Positions 1 through 8,607 of a stretch of DNA of 35,986 bases are shown in pieces. The translations under genes and the position numbers were made by a program. This DNA is from DZBG01 sp049241565. GTDB lineage: Bacteria; Bdellovibrionota; Bacteriovoracia; Bacteriovoracales; Bacteriovoracaceae. The stretch spans positions 1-35,986 of the forward strand of contig JBMLQL010000023.1 of the NCBI GenBank assembly GCA_049241565.1, read 5' to 3'. Below the pieces are notes generated by a model. The model was given only the letters and a program-made list of their open reading frames with translations, was not told where the DNA came from and ran no database searches. The first letter of the stretch is position 1; each line of letters begins with the position of its first letter.

Positions 1-1149
1 GTCATAATCTTTTTTCATCTGTTTTTTGATTTTGACATCAATATTGTAAATGATTTGATCTTGATTCTTAGATTGAATCGAATTCATTTGCTTAAAATTA
101 TCAATAATAGACTGGAGTTTATCTGAAATAACAAATTGAAACATGATACTGGATGAGTAGTCCAAATCTGTCATGAGATTTGTTCGAGTATAATGAGGGG
201 CCACGAAACGCTCCACAATACTTGTTAGCTTTTCGGCCTTAGGATGACAAACGATATAAGATTTCACCGAATTTTGAAGCCATCCAGAGCTTGAGTATCG
301 AGAAACAATCTTAAGGGGAGATTTCCCATATTCTTCGATAATAAGATACTCATCCATTGTTCCACGGATAAGAAGGTTCTTATTACTTCTTAAAGAATGA
401 CCGTCAGAACCTGACCAGATCACATCAGCTGAATTGAAGAGTATCTCTGATCTTTCTTCACCTTTATGAGATATGTCTAAGCACTGATAAAGTTTGTTTT
501 GAAGCTTAAATTCCTGGTTATTCTTTTGAAGAGACATTGTTTCGTGAAAGAAAGCATGACTAAGTGATGACATTTTCTCTTTAAGATCATAGCTCTTTTT
601 GAAGTTTCCATGAAGGATTTCCACCATTTTAGTGGCAAATGTGCGAGCGTAGTTAAGGCTTCCATTCTCTTCACCGAAGCCCCAAAGGTGAGAAACCTCA
701 TGAAGAATAAGAGTTTGAATCTCTTTCACTAATGAGGCGTTAATTTCGTTCGCTCCAACCTGATACTTTTGAAGATTAAAAAAGTTTTTTGTGGCATAAA
801 TTTTATATTGAGGAGCTTTTGAGTCATCATAATAAAAAAGACGAACACCATCGTATTTTGATTTCTCAATTTGTTCAACATCTGGGTCCACTAGACTTTC
901 GATTAATCTTTTAAGAACTTCTTTGTCGACATCTTGTGGATGGATGGCCTCATCACGGTCATGCATATTATCGATAGCATCTTTGATATCCTGATCAGTG
1001 GCCTGCTTCACAAGCTCCAGAAGGTGTTGTTTTGAGAACCTAAGAAGTTGAATCGATTGTGGCCAGCCTCCATCTCTTCCATGGCCAGCAATGGCCGAGT
1101 GAAGAAAGAGAAGTGTAATAAGTGCCCACGAAATTTTCACAAGCTTCAT
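1..1149 (-). CDS. Secreted HExxH metallopeptidase-like protein, 3' end outside window
   Basis: I translated this frame directly: 383 codons from the ATG at 1149 stay open to the window edge, so the C-terminus is missing. The first 21 residues form a signal peptide (MKLVKISWALITLLFL, cleavage after AIA), so the protein is exported. H150-E-V-S-H154 followed by LWGFGEE is a zincin-type zinc site, with a downstream Glu that could be the third ligand. Known: HExxH marks zinc metallopeptidases. The rest of the sequence matches no family I recognise, so substrate and fold are unknown. A Shine-Dalgarno AAAGGA lies about 9 nt before the ATG. The gene is downstream of and in the same direction as rnpB, but a T-run after rnpB probably separates the transcripts. 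It is one of three exported HExxH proteins in this window; outside the motif they do not look alike. Confidence 0.85.
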   Translation of the reverse strand, partial: MKLVKISWALITLLFLHSAIAGHGRDGGWPQSIQLLRFSKQHLLELVKQATDQDIKDAIDNMHDRDEAIHPQDVDKEVLKRLIESLVDPDVEQIEKSKYDGVRLFYYDDSKAPQYKIYATKNFFNLQKYQVGANEINASLVKEIQTLILHEVSHLWGFGEENGSLNYARTFATKMVEILHGNFKKSYDLKEKMSSLSHAFFHETMSLQKNNQEFKLQNKLYQCLDISHKGEERSEILFNSADVIWSGSDGHSLRSNKNLLIRGTMDEYLIIEEYGKSPLKIVSRYSSSGWLQNSVKSYIVCHPKAEKLTSIVERFVAPHYTRTNLMTDLDYSSSIMFQFVISDKLQSIIDNFKQMNSIQSKNQDQIIYNIDVKIKKQMKKDYD

Positions 1150-1254
1150 AGCAAGAGTCCTTTATCCATATTTGATGGGAATAGTACCATTTTTTTGGTT
1201 CTGGGAAGGCAGGGCCGTATATTTTACACATTCAGGGGCAGGATATAAAAAAAA

Positions 1255-1552
1255 CCGAGATCAGGAATAAGCCGGATTCTGTATTCAACTATCATTCTTC
1301 TAGGCCGGGGATTACTCCCTAGCTCAAGCACCCAACCCGTAAGCTCCTCGAGCAGAATCAACGCTTACCTATTTGGGCTTGCACCTCGTAGAGTTTACCT
1401 GGTTTCACTACGCACTTCCCGAAGGAAGCCATACATACTTTCTGTTGCACTTGTCCTCGCCTCACGACGGACGGGCATTACCCGCTACGATGCTCTATGG
1501 TGTCCGGACTTTCCTCCCGCGCTTTGCGCCAGCGATAGTCCCCTGATCTCGG
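1255..1552 (-). ncRNA. rnpB: RNase P RNA, bacterial type A
   Basis: This is the catalytic RNA of RNase P, which removes 5' leaders from pre-tRNAs. On the minus strand the 5' part contains the universal GAGGAAAGTCCGGAC block, then ACAGAAA and GGTAAACTC blocks in the usual order, and a 3' ATCCGGCTTA-type segment. The ends pair perfectly: CCGAGATCA at 1552-1544 with TGATCTCGG at 1263-1255, forming helix P1 and fixing both boundaries within a few bases. A run of eight T's immediately follows the 3' end (1254 downward), so P1 plus the T-run could act as terminator. No protein gene overlaps it. Confidence 0.95.
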
Positions 1553-1559
1553 TCTTGGG

Positions 1560-1586
1560 GTTATAGCATAAGCATTTAAGTGTGAA
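1560..1586 (-). promoter_or_regulatory. Probable rnpB promoter
   Basis: Reading the minus strand, an extended -10 TATGC-TATAAC ends at 1560. TTCACA (1586-1581) or GTTCAC (1587-1582) sits 15-16 nt upstream as a -35. The predicted start is about 7 nt past the -10, near 1553, matching the independently derived 5' end of rnpB (1552). The -35 lies in the last codons of the upstream zinc-ribbon gene. Confidence 0.6.
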
Positions 1587-2268
1587 CAGCGGTATAGGGG
1601 AGGAAGAGTCGTCCACATTGGCGACAATGAATTATCGCAAACTTAGTATCGACTTCGGATTCCTCAACCTTGGACACGCTCGACCTGCAAAAAAAGCAGG
1701 ACTGATTATGGATAGTGGTAAAAGGACCTTGAGGAAGATTTTTGGACAGAAGCCTGGTTAGTGTTGTTTGAAACTGGTCAGGAAGTTCATCAGTTAAAAG
1801 TTTAATTCTTAATTCTAAATTCTCTGCTTCTTTTTGGTGTTGTTTTTTTTGTTCGAGAGCTTCTTTAGATATTTCTTGAATTGTTTTACTGATTCCTTGA
1901 ATGAAAACATCATGATCTCTAAGTGCGTGCTCAACTTCATCAATTTTACTGAGGAGATCCAGCCCAATCATTTCTAGTTCCTCAATCGTTTGAGCGAGTT
2001 CAGTCAGTTTCGGATCATCAGGAGAATATTGAGAAAGACGCTCTTTCTGTTGAGACGCTGTTTTGAGCTTGGTCTCCATTTCAAAAAGACTTTGTTGAGT
2101 CTGTGTGTACAACTTTTTATCCTGATCTTTTTGGTTTAAGCGTTCATTTTTTTGTGATTCAAGGCGTGAAAGTCGATCATCTTGCTCTCTTACCAGAGCT
2201 AATTCTTTGATTTTCATTTTTAAAAGTGAATCAATCTCACGAAGTCTTTGAAAAGCTTCACGACTCAT
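1576..2268 (-). CDS. Coiled-coil protein with C-terminal C4 zinc ribbon (DUF164/zf-RING_7 type)
   Basis: The protein has 230 residues. Residues 1 to about 180 are almost entirely charged heptad-like helix (many K, E, Q, L), predicting a long antiparallel coiled coil. The C-terminus has four cysteines in CxxC pairs (C191/C194 and C215/C218) forming a zinc ribbon. This is the layout of the DUF164 family, widespread in bacteria. Some members have been linked to protein-protein or nucleic-acid interactions, but the exact role here is unknown. No signal peptide, so cytoplasmic. ATG at 2268 has GGAG about 10 nt upstream. It is divergent from aroB with only 39 bp between, so both promoters must lie in that gap or overlap the genes. 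Its 3' end contains the rnpB promoter. Confidence 0.8.
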   Translation of the reverse strand: MSREAFQRLREIDSLLKMKIKELALVREQDDRLSRLESQKNERLNQKDQDKKLYTQTQQSLFEMETKLKTASQQKERLSQYSPDDPKLTELAQTIEELEMIGLDLLSKIDEVEHALRDHDVFIQGISKTIQEISKEALEQKKQHQKEAENLELRIKLLTDELPDQFQTTLTRLLSKNLPQGPFTTIHNQSCFFCRSSVSKVEESEVDTKFAIIHCRQCGRLFLPYTAVHT

Positions 2269-2307
2269 CTTAATATCTCCTGCAAACGCCCGATAAAGTA
2301 GTTAACT

Positions 2308-3318
2308 ATGACACCTAAAATCCACTATCTCAAATCTCTTGAGCTCCTTAAGCATCTTGACCAGCACAAGGAGACATCTTTTTTTGCTGTGATTGATAAT
2401 AAGGTTAAAAACCATCTCCCGCAATGGATTCAGTTCTCACCAAGAATATATTGGTTGTCTAACCCGGAACTCCAAAAAAATCTCGAGACTTATCAAAAGA
2501 TTGTCGATTTTTTCTTAGAGCAAGGCATCGAGAGAAACTCAGTCATTTATGCTATTGGTGGAGGAGCGACTAGTGACTTGGCAGGATTTGTGGCCTCAAC
2601 ACTTTTGCGTGGTGTGAAGTGGCGGGTGATTCCTACCACTCTTCTGGCCATGGTGGACGCTGCCATTGGTGGTAAGGTGGCAGTGAATCTTCCTCAAGGT
2701 AAGAATCTGGTGGGGGCCTTCTATCACCCTGAAGAAATTCTTCTATGCACTGATTTTCTTAAAACGAGCAGCGCTTCAGATTTAATGTCTGGTGAGGGTG
2801 AAATTATTAAATATGGTTTTCTCTCAGCGGAAGTGAATGATCTTATTCATGGTAAAAAACCACTTGAAGAAATTGTCGAGGCCTGTGCTCACTATAAAAT
2901 GGATATTGTAAAAAAGGACTTTAAAGAGCAAGGAGACAGGATTTTCCTTAATCTCGGTCATACTTTCGGCCATGCCTTTGAGCTCCAGTGGAAGATTCCT
3001 CATGGTCAGGCGATCTTAATGGGAATGAAGGCCGTCTTTATGCTTTTTGATCTAAAGGCCTCGTTAACGGAACTTTCTCAATTGATGAAGGATCGACAGG
3101 TAAATGAAAGTTTTGTGGACTGGTCTAAATTCGGTCCAATTAAGATGGAAGATTTTTTGAAAACAGTTTATGCTGATAAAAAGAAACAGCAGGCCAAACT
3201 TCGGTTTATCCTCATTAAGCGTGTCGGGAGTTGTTATACTGAAGAGTTAACATCATCTGAGCTTAAAAAAATGCTAGAGGCCAATGAAGACTTACAACAT
3301 CTCTTCGGGAACAATTAA
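2308..3318 (+). CDS. aroB: 3-dehydroquinate synthase
   Basis: Converts DAHP to 3-dehydroquinate, the second step of the shikimate pathway, using NAD and a metal ion in the cytoplasm. Visible family signatures: AIGGGATSDLAGF (NAD-binding glycine-rich stretch, about residues 82-94), RGVKWRVIPTTLLAMVDA, IGGKVAVNLPQGKNLVGAF, GEGEIIKYG, and the metal-binding NLGHTFGHA followed by IPHGQAILMGM. Its 336 aa is slightly short for AroB (usually about 340-390); the N-terminus is compact. It overlaps the next gene, aroA, by 35 nt in another frame, implying translational coupling. No strong Shine-Dalgarno precedes the ATG at 2308. Confidence 0.95.
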   Translation: MTPKIHYLKSLELLKHLDQHKETSFFAVIDNKVKNHLPQWIQFSPRIYWLSNPELQKNLETYQKIVDFFLEQGIERNSVIYAIGGGATSDLAGFVASTLLRGVKWRVIPTTLLAMVDAAIGGKVAVNLPQGKNLVGAFYHPEEILLCTDFLKTSSASDLMSGEGEIIKYGFLSAEVNDLIHGKKPLEEIVEACAHYKMDIVKKDFKEQGDRIFLNLGHTFGHAFELQWKIPHGQAILMGMKAVFMLFDLKASLTELSQLMKDRQVNESFVDWSKFGPIKMEDFLKTVYADKKKQQAKLRFILIKRVGSCYTEELTSSELKKMLEANEDLQHLFGNN

Positions 3319-4486
3319 TTCAGAAATTATTCTTCCAAGATCGAAGTCTTATGCGAATCGTTTACTTATTCTAGCGGCCCAGTCAAAAAAAGAGACTATC
3401 ATTAGTCATCTGCCTGATGCGGATGATGTTAAACTTCTGCTTGAAGCTCTTAAAAAAATCGGTATTCTTCATCGAACTCAAGATCACACTCATTATTTTT
3501 TTGGGGCTTTCCCGACATGCGTCTCTCTGTCTTCACCCATCAGTTTAGATGTAGGAGAAGGTGGAACGACCGCCAGGTTCTTGGCCGCGATGCTCGCTCT
3601 TGATCATCATGAGTACCAGCTTCACCTCACTGGAAAGTTGGCGCAGAGGCCTTGGCACGAACTGATGGAGGCGTTAAGTAGTTTGGGCGCAAAAATGGAT
3701 CTTCGTGGTCATCTTCTTACGATTCAAGGTCCAGTTCATTTCAAAGAAAAAACACTATCTATTTCGGCTAAGCGCTCGACCCAGTTCGCTTCTGCTTTAA
3801 AACTCGCTTTCTCAGAATATATTAAAATCGTCCCAGAGAACCTTTCGGCTTCCAAGAGTTACTGGAGGCTCACTGAAGATCTGGTGGAAAAGTTTAAGAC
3901 GGTTAATCATTTTGTGATCCCCGTAGATTGGAGTGGCGCTAGTTATCCTCTCTGTTTTGCTGCTCTCACCAGTGAAACCTATTTTCCCGGTCTCCATTAT
4001 GACTCTCATCAAGCTGACTCTAAGCTTTTTGATATTTTAAACCAGTTAGGGGCCATCAAAAAGATAGATGAAGATGGCCTTACTGTTACGCCTATTAAGA
4101 ATCGTTCCCATTCTTTAAAACTTAAAGTGGAGGACTGCTTAGATCTTGTGCCGGCCCTTTGTTTTCTTCTTTCTCATCTAGACGGGACTCATGAGTTGAG
4201 TGGAGTGAGTAATCTAGTTCATAAAGAGAGTGATCGCTTAAATGAAGTGATGAACTTGATGAGTCAGTTTGAAAGGGTGAGCAGCTATGACTTATCAACA
4301 GACACACTTACTATTCATGGCAGTCTAACGAAACTTTCTTCTTCACCATCTATCCAAACAGCTGCTGATCACAGAATGGTCATGACTGCTTCTCTTTTTC
4401 TTAAATACCATTCAGGTGGAAGTGTCGCCCATCCAGAAGCGGTAGAGAAATCTTTTCATTCCTTCTTTGAAGTTTGCGGTATTTAA
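3284..4486 (+). CDS. aroA: 3-phosphoshikimate 1-carboxyvinyltransferase (EPSP synthase)
   Basis: Joins PEP to shikimate-3-phosphate (sixth shikimate step). Substrate-binding residues are visible: K21-S22...R26 in PRSKSYANR, the GEGGTTARF loop (PEP/phosphate binding), LAQRPW, the RSTQFASAL serine pair, DWSGASYPL, the catalytic Asp region DLVPAL, HKESDRL and DHRMVM. All belong to the EPSP synthase fold. At 400 aa it is a little shorter than the typical 425-445. The ATG at 3284 lies inside the end of aroB, and the lysine motif at residue 21 is where the family expects it, which supports this start. Its stop TAA shares the tetranucleotide TTAA with the stop of the convergent gene. Confidence 0.95.
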   Translation: MKTYNISSGTINSEIILPRSKSYANRLLILAAQSKKETIISHLPDADDVKLLLEALKKIGILHRTQDHTHYFFGAFPTCVSLSSPISLDVGEGGTTARFLAAMLALDHHEYQLHLTGKLAQRPWHELMEALSSLGAKMDLRGHLLTIQGPVHFKEKTLSISAKRSTQFASALKLAFSEYIKIVPENLSASKSYWRLTEDLVEKFKTVNHFVIPVDWSGASYPLCFAALTSETYFPGLHYDSHQADSKLFDILNQLGAIKKIDEDGLTVTPIKNRSHSLKLKVEDCLDLVPALCFLLSHLDGTHELSGVSNLVHKESDRLNEVMNLMSQFERVSSYDLSTDTLTIHGSLTKLSSSPSIQTAADHRMVMTASLFLKYHSGGSVAHPEAVEKSFHSFFEVCGI

Positions 4487-5529
4487 AATGAGAACTGAGA
4501 GTAACAATTAATAAGTGCCTGCCTGTGATAAGGGTGAAGGTAGTGTGAAATCTGATAATTTTCTTTTTGATCGTACCGGCAAAAATGTGTTTCAACTGAA
4601 GATGAGGGCATAAATTCCTTATGATAACGGGCCATATGGATATCAGCACTGGTTTCACTGCGGAGTTGATCCTCATTGAGATTTTTTGAATCAAGATGGT
4701 TACAAGACCTTAGTTTGGTGGAGACTTCAGAAAAATTTTTTTCAGGTAAGCTTACTTTATTGATAATATGTCCTACTTCGTGGGCCAGAATAAGTTCAAG
4801 ATTTTCAGGTTCAGAGAAAATTCTTCCTCCAGGAAGAATGAAATAATCTCCTTGGCACCAGTCTGCAGCCTCCCCCCAGTTTGAGTCACACCCTGAGACT
4901 TCACTTCTGTCTCTCGCTCCAGCAACAAAACTCGAGAGACGAAAATCAAAATCAGTTCCTAGAGATATCTTTGATAATATCTGATGAATAGCTTTATCAT
5001 TGGAATGAATTTTTTTGAATCCTTCAATGACTTGAGTCAGAGTCTTTGTAAAATTATTTTTTAAATCATTGGTTAAATAGGTGGGCTTTTTAAGTTCGTC
5101 AGTGAGTAATTGTTGGCAAATACTCATGGGCTCAGAGGCATTATCATCCAGTTTAGAGATGAAATCACATGAGTGAAATGAAGCTAATTCCTGAGTCAGT
5201 TGAGCTTGCTGGCACTTTCTCTCGGGATTAAAAGATATTTTGCCCTTCTCGAAGTTTTGACAGAAAAACTCTTGAAAATCATGAGACCGTTTGATTTCAT
5301 CAAAGGCCCTCGCCGTCACAAGCCTGAAGTTTTGGGAACTTTTATCCACTGAAGTTTGACGGCAGAGCTTTTCTGTTTTTTCTAAGCAATCCTTTAATTC
5401 GGGGCTATAAGATTCTAGGGCCGTGAAGCTATCTAAAGGGCCTGGTGACATAACAGGACAGGTAAACGCCATAAGGAGTGGGAGGAGAAGAGAATAAAGA
5501 CAAAGGCGTAGCCAGGGTGACCAAGTCAT
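4483..5529 (-). CDS. Secreted HExxH zinc-peptidase-like protein, family unknown
   Basis: 348 aa with an N-terminal hydrophobic segment (LRLCLYSLLLPLLMAF) typical of export. H250-E-V-G-H254 (ILAHEVGHIIN) is a zinc-binding peptidase motif. Several cysteines before and after it (for example CQGDYF, CNHLD, the final NCYS) suggest disulfides and periplasmic or outside location. I do not recognise the family. Cys24 after AFT is a poor lipobox, so I do not call a lipoprotein. The gene converges on aroA and overlaps it by 4 nt, leaving no room for a terminator between them. On its 5' side it is divergent from the L,D-transpeptidase gene across about 144 bp. Confidence 0.75.
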   Translation of the reverse strand: MTWSPWLRLCLYSLLLPLLMAFTCPVMSPGPLDSFTALESYSPELKDCLEKTEKLCRQTSVDKSSQNFRLVTARAFDEIKRSHDFQEFFCQNFEKGKISFNPERKCQQAQLTQELASFHSCDFISKLDDNASEPMSICQQLLTDELKKPTYLTNDLKNNFTKTLTQVIEGFKKIHSNDKAIHQILSKISLGTDFDFRLSSFVAGARDRSEVSGCDSNWGEAADWCQGDYFILPGGRIFSEPENLELILAHEVGHIINKVSLPEKNFSEVSTKLRSCNHLDSKNLNEDQLRSETSADIHMARYHKEFMPSSSVETHFCRYDQKENYQISHYLHPYHRQALINCYSQFSF

Positions 5530-5673
5530 TCAACCTTATCGGCTTATTAAGGCGCTCAATTGAGGGCGGAAGGTGTCTAATCTTTTGACATCTTCCTGTC
5601 ATTCTTACAACGCCTGCTCACAAGTCTGCGAACAGGGGGTAGAATCTCCTCAATTAATCTCAAGGAGTACTCT

Positions 5674-6414
5674 ATGCGTTTTAAATCAATGACAAAGTTT
5701 TTATCTGTTCTCGCCCTAACATCATCATTTGCTATCCAGGCCCATGCCTTAACGGATGCTGAAGCTTTAGCGGAAGGGATGACTCCCCTTGAGGAAGCTC
5801 TTCAAGCAGCAGCTGGTATGACAGTGAATAATCCCCTTAAAGAAGAGATTGAAGCTGTTATTCAACAAAATAGATTCGTTATTGTTATTAATAAGAGGGC
5901 CTCAGGTGGTGACGCTCAAACACTCAAAATCTATGAGAATGGGGTGGAGACACTTAAAACGAAAGTTTCTACAGGCCGTGAAAAAACAGAAAATGCTGCT
6001 TCAGGAAGAAAATATCTTTCAACAACTCCAAAAGGTTTCTTCCGTCCAACAAAAGCTTATACGGATTATTTATCATATACATGGAATGCTCCTATGCCGA
6101 ATGCGGTTTTCTTCATTGGAGGAATTGCGATTCATGCCACGGGTAAATCCCATTACCCACAATTAGGAACAAGAGCTTCTGGAGGGTGTGTTCGTACAAC
6201 TCTAGAGGATTCAAAATTGATTCGTGAAAAGGTTATGGACACAGGTCGCGGGGCCATGGCCGGAATGTTTAAAATTATTAATGAAGCCAAAGGTCGTAAC
6301 CGTGTTTCAAACAATACAGTTTCAGTCCCTCAGTTGAATAGAAGTACAGGATCTCATTTGAATGCTGCCGTTCAGTCATGGGATACAGTGATTGTTGTCC
6401 ACGATCAAATTTAA
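5674..6414 (+). CDS. L,D-transpeptidase, YkuD domain
   Basis: Exported enzyme that makes 3-3 crosslinks in peptidoglycan or attaches proteins to it. Signal peptide: residues 1-26 (MRFKSMTKF... ending AHA). The YkuD domain spans about residues 70-195, with NKRASGG.QTLKIYENG at the start and the catalytic motif H154-A-T then SGGC172VR. Cys172 is the nucleophile. The protein is 246 aa, an ordinary length. AAGGAG lies 6-7 nt before the ATG. It is followed after 29 nt by a PBP4-type carboxypeptidase in the same direction, so the two probably form a cell-wall operon. Family knowledge: predatory bacteria use L,D-transpeptidases to modify their own and prey walls; which applies here cannot be told. 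Confidence 0.9.
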   Translation: MRFKSMTKFLSVLALTSSFAIQAHALTDAEALAEGMTPLEEALQAAAGMTVNNPLKEEIEAVIQQNRFVIVINKRASGGDAQTLKIYENGVETLKTKVSTGREKTENAASGRKYLSTTPKGFFRPTKAYTDYLSYTWNAPMPNAVFFIGGIAIHATGKSHYPQLGTRASGGCVRTTLEDSKLIREKVMDTGRGAMAGMFKIINEAKGRNRVSNNTVSVPQLNRSTGSHLNAAVQSWDTVIVVHDQI

Positions 6415-6443
6415 TTTTAGGAATTAATTTTGAGGAGTGAAGT

Positions 6444-7703
6444 ATGAATAAGATGTTATCAACATTGTCTCTCGGTCTGATGTTAACGACAGCAAGCTGG
6501 GCGAATACTTCACTCACTCAAGATTTTAGATCCCTACTGACAAAATACAAAGTAGGGAATCTGGCCAACCAGGCCTATTGTTATAAAGATACGCAAGGAT
6601 CAATAGGCGGATATCAAATCTCAAAGTTGATGCCTATTGCTTCAGTGACAAAACTTTTCACTACTTATTTTGCGACAGAACTTCTCGATCTCAATAAAAG
6701 ATACACAACAAAAATTTATATCAAAGGTGATGCTCTTCACATTGAGGGAGGAAATGATCCCTATTTTGAAGAAGAAAAAATGCTTCTTATGATCCGCGCT
6801 CTGAATGATCAAGGCTATTCTAGTTTTAAAACAGTCACTTTTGATAAGAACTTTAAATTTTCAGATCTTGCATTAGGGCAATATCAAGTCCTGTCGACAA
6901 CTCATATTCTAGGTAAAATCGCGACCTATATGAACACCGATAAAAATAACAGCTATGTTCAGAATAAATTAAAATCAGTTCTTAAGTTTGCTACTGAAGA
7001 AGGAATAAATGTTGAACTGAGCTCATCACTAAAAATGAAAGCAACAGCAGTTCGATTCAGTGATGTCAATCCAATTAGAGAGAGTGCAGAGATTCTCCTT
7101 ACACATAAATCACTACCACTCCACCGGTTACTTAAGTCGATGAATGTCATGTCCAAGAATTTAGTTTCTCACTATGTTTTTGACGAAGCGGCAAAAATTC
7201 AAAGTTTCAACTCATTCATGAAATCAAGAGGATTTGATACCACTAAGATGGCCTTTTATAATGGGTCAGGACTTCCGGTGAAAACGGGAAAAATTCGTAA
7301 AGATAATCTTACGACTTGTACTATTGTTTTAGATCTTATTCAAAAACTTCATCAAAGCATTGTGACTAAGGGATTTCTTCCTCAAGATATTATTGCTGTG
7401 AACGGTGGCCAGGATAATGGAAGTTTCAGAGAGAGATTTTTAAATTTTCCAGAAACTCATGGAGCGGTTGTTTCTAAAACGGGGACTCTCGTTGTGGCCT
7501 CGGCACTCTCTGGAACTCTTTCAACATTAGGCGGTGAGATCCAATTTTCTATTCTTAATAAACCAAACTCTTCATTGGTTGCAAGAAAATTTCAGGATAA
7601 TTTTGTGGCAAGAATGTTTCATCATTTAGGTGAAGCCGCCCCAGTACCTTATGAGAAAATTTCCATTTTCCCTTGGGACGACTCCCCTTTTTTCGAAAAC
7701 TAG
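6444..7703 (+). CDS. dacB: D-alanyl-D-alanine carboxypeptidase/endopeptidase, PBP4 (S13) type
   Basis: 419 aa penicillin-binding protein with a signal peptide (first about 20 residues, ending SWA). All three active-site motifs of the S13 family are present: S67-V-T-K70, S237-K-N239 and K345-T-G347. The GGNDPYF stretch near residue 104 is also typical of PBP4. Reaction: cleaves the terminal D-Ala from pentapeptide stems and can hydrolyse D,D-crosslinks in the periplasm. GAGGAG precedes the ATG by about 6 nt. Probably co-transcribed with the upstream L,D-transpeptidase: trimming pentapeptides to tetrapeptides supplies the donor that L,D-transpeptidases need, which explains the pairing. The stop TAG shares CTAG with the stop of the convergent DUF481 gene. 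The symbol is assigned from motifs only. Confidence 0.88.
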   Translation: MNKMLSTLSLGLMLTTASWANTSLTQDFRSLLTKYKVGNLANQAYCYKDTQGSIGGYQISKLMPIASVTKLFTTYFATELLDLNKRYTTKIYIKGDALHIEGGNDPYFEEEKMLLMIRALNDQGYSSFKTVTFDKNFKFSDLALGQYQVLSTTHILGKIATYMNTDKNNSYVQNKLKSVLKFATEEGINVELSSSLKMKATAVRFSDVNPIRESAEILLTHKSLPLHRLLKSMNVMSKNLVSHYVFDEAAKIQSFNSFMKSRGFDTTKMAFYNGSGLPVKTGKIRKDNLTTCTIVLDLIQKLHQSIVTKGFLPQDIIAVNGGQDNGSFRERFLNFPETHGAVVSKTGTLVVASALSGTLSTLGGEIQFSILNKPNSSLVARKFQDNFVARMFHHLGEAAPVPYEKISIFPWDDSPFFEN

Positions 7704-8404
7704 AATTTAGCAACGAGTGATGTTGTGTAGGTATAGTCGTAGTTTTTGTTTCCAGCAATCCCGGGAACATTATCGTACATTCCCCTGTAAGCCACTTTCA
7801 AAGAAAACATTGATGTCAGAATCGAAGTAAGTGAAGCCTCATAAATAGCAAGATAATCTTTGCTTTGAGAAAAGTTAGGTACATATTCGGCCCAGAATTT
7901 ATATTGAAATGTTTCAGAGTACTTGTGGTTCCACTCTGCATAAGCACGGGCCTTATTTGAGTATTGATTTTCATCTGGAGAGTAGCGATCTTCAATTGTG
8001 TATCGGTAACCTAGTTCTGAGAAAAAGTTTTTGGCATCACTTTTTAACCAAAAGTACTTTACACCCGCATCAGCGTTGTATCTGGCCTTGATTCCTTGAA
8101 AGCGGTAACCTTCTGTTAATTGTCCAAAAGTAAGAGCAAAGCGTTCAGTTAAAAAACGATCATATTTTGTATTCACGTCCCAGTCACGAGCACTTACCGT
8201 ATTGCTAGATTCTCCATATGTATAATGACCACCAAGTTTAATGGCGTTCATATCCCAAGCGTAATCACTTGATGTTTTAGCCAGATAGGTTTCAACTTCA
8301 GAGTTTCCACCAGTAGCAACGGTTGAAAATTCTGACTCATTTTTAAATTGTGCCCATGAAATAATAGGCAAAGAAAGAAGAACAAGACTGATCAGTAGCT
8401 TCAA
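7700..8404 (-). CDS. DUF481-family outer-membrane beta-barrel protein
   Basis: 234 aa with a signal peptide ending SWA at residue 18. The mature part begins QFKNESEFSTVATGGNSEVETY, the typical opening of DUF481 ('salt-induced outer membrane') proteins. It continues with alternating aromatic/polar strands and ends in Phe (SLVAKF), the beta-barrel assembly signal. Location: outer membrane. Function of the family is not well defined; a porin-like or structural role is possible. It overlaps dacB by 4 nt tail to tail, and is divergent from another barrel gene across about 200 bp holding a palindrome (8487-8499). Confidence 0.8.
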   Translation of the reverse strand: MKLLISLVLLSLPIISWAQFKNESEFSTVATGGNSEVETYLAKTSSDYAWDMNAIKLGGHYTYGESSNTVSARDWDVNTKYDRFLTERFALTFGQLTEGYRFQGIKARYNADAGVKYFWLKSDAKNFFSELGYRYTIEDRYSPDENQYSNKARAYAEWNHKYSETFQYKFWAEYVPNFSQSKDYLAIYEASLTSILTSMFSLKVAYRGMYDNVPGIAGNKNYDYTYTTSLVAKF

Positions 8405-8486
8405 AACGGACCCCCATAGATATTTTTGATGGATTTAATTTTTTAACATTGAGGATTAAATGCCAATCTTAAACTCACTCATCTAG

Positions 8487-8499
8487 GGCCAAATTGGCC
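8487..8499. promoter_or_regulatory. Palindrome between divergent outer-membrane genes
   Basis: GGCCAA-A-TTGGCC is a 6+1+6 perfect palindrome near the middle of the 203-bp divergent region (8405-8607). Position and symmetry fit a dimeric regulator site serving one or both barrel genes. No regulator is identified. Confidence 0.3.
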
Positions 8500-8607
8500 G
8501 AAACATAAATAAAATTCTAACTCTTTATCACATTGCCTTTTCAAATAATGCTGGCCATATTAATTTTTTTTAACCAAAAGAACCGTTCATTAAAGTGAGG
8601 TAATGTT

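Noticed and set aside
5450..5470. Lipobox in the second HExxH protein
   Set aside because: AFTC has Thr before Cys and does not match the usual [LVI][ASTVI][GAS]C; ordinary export is more likely.
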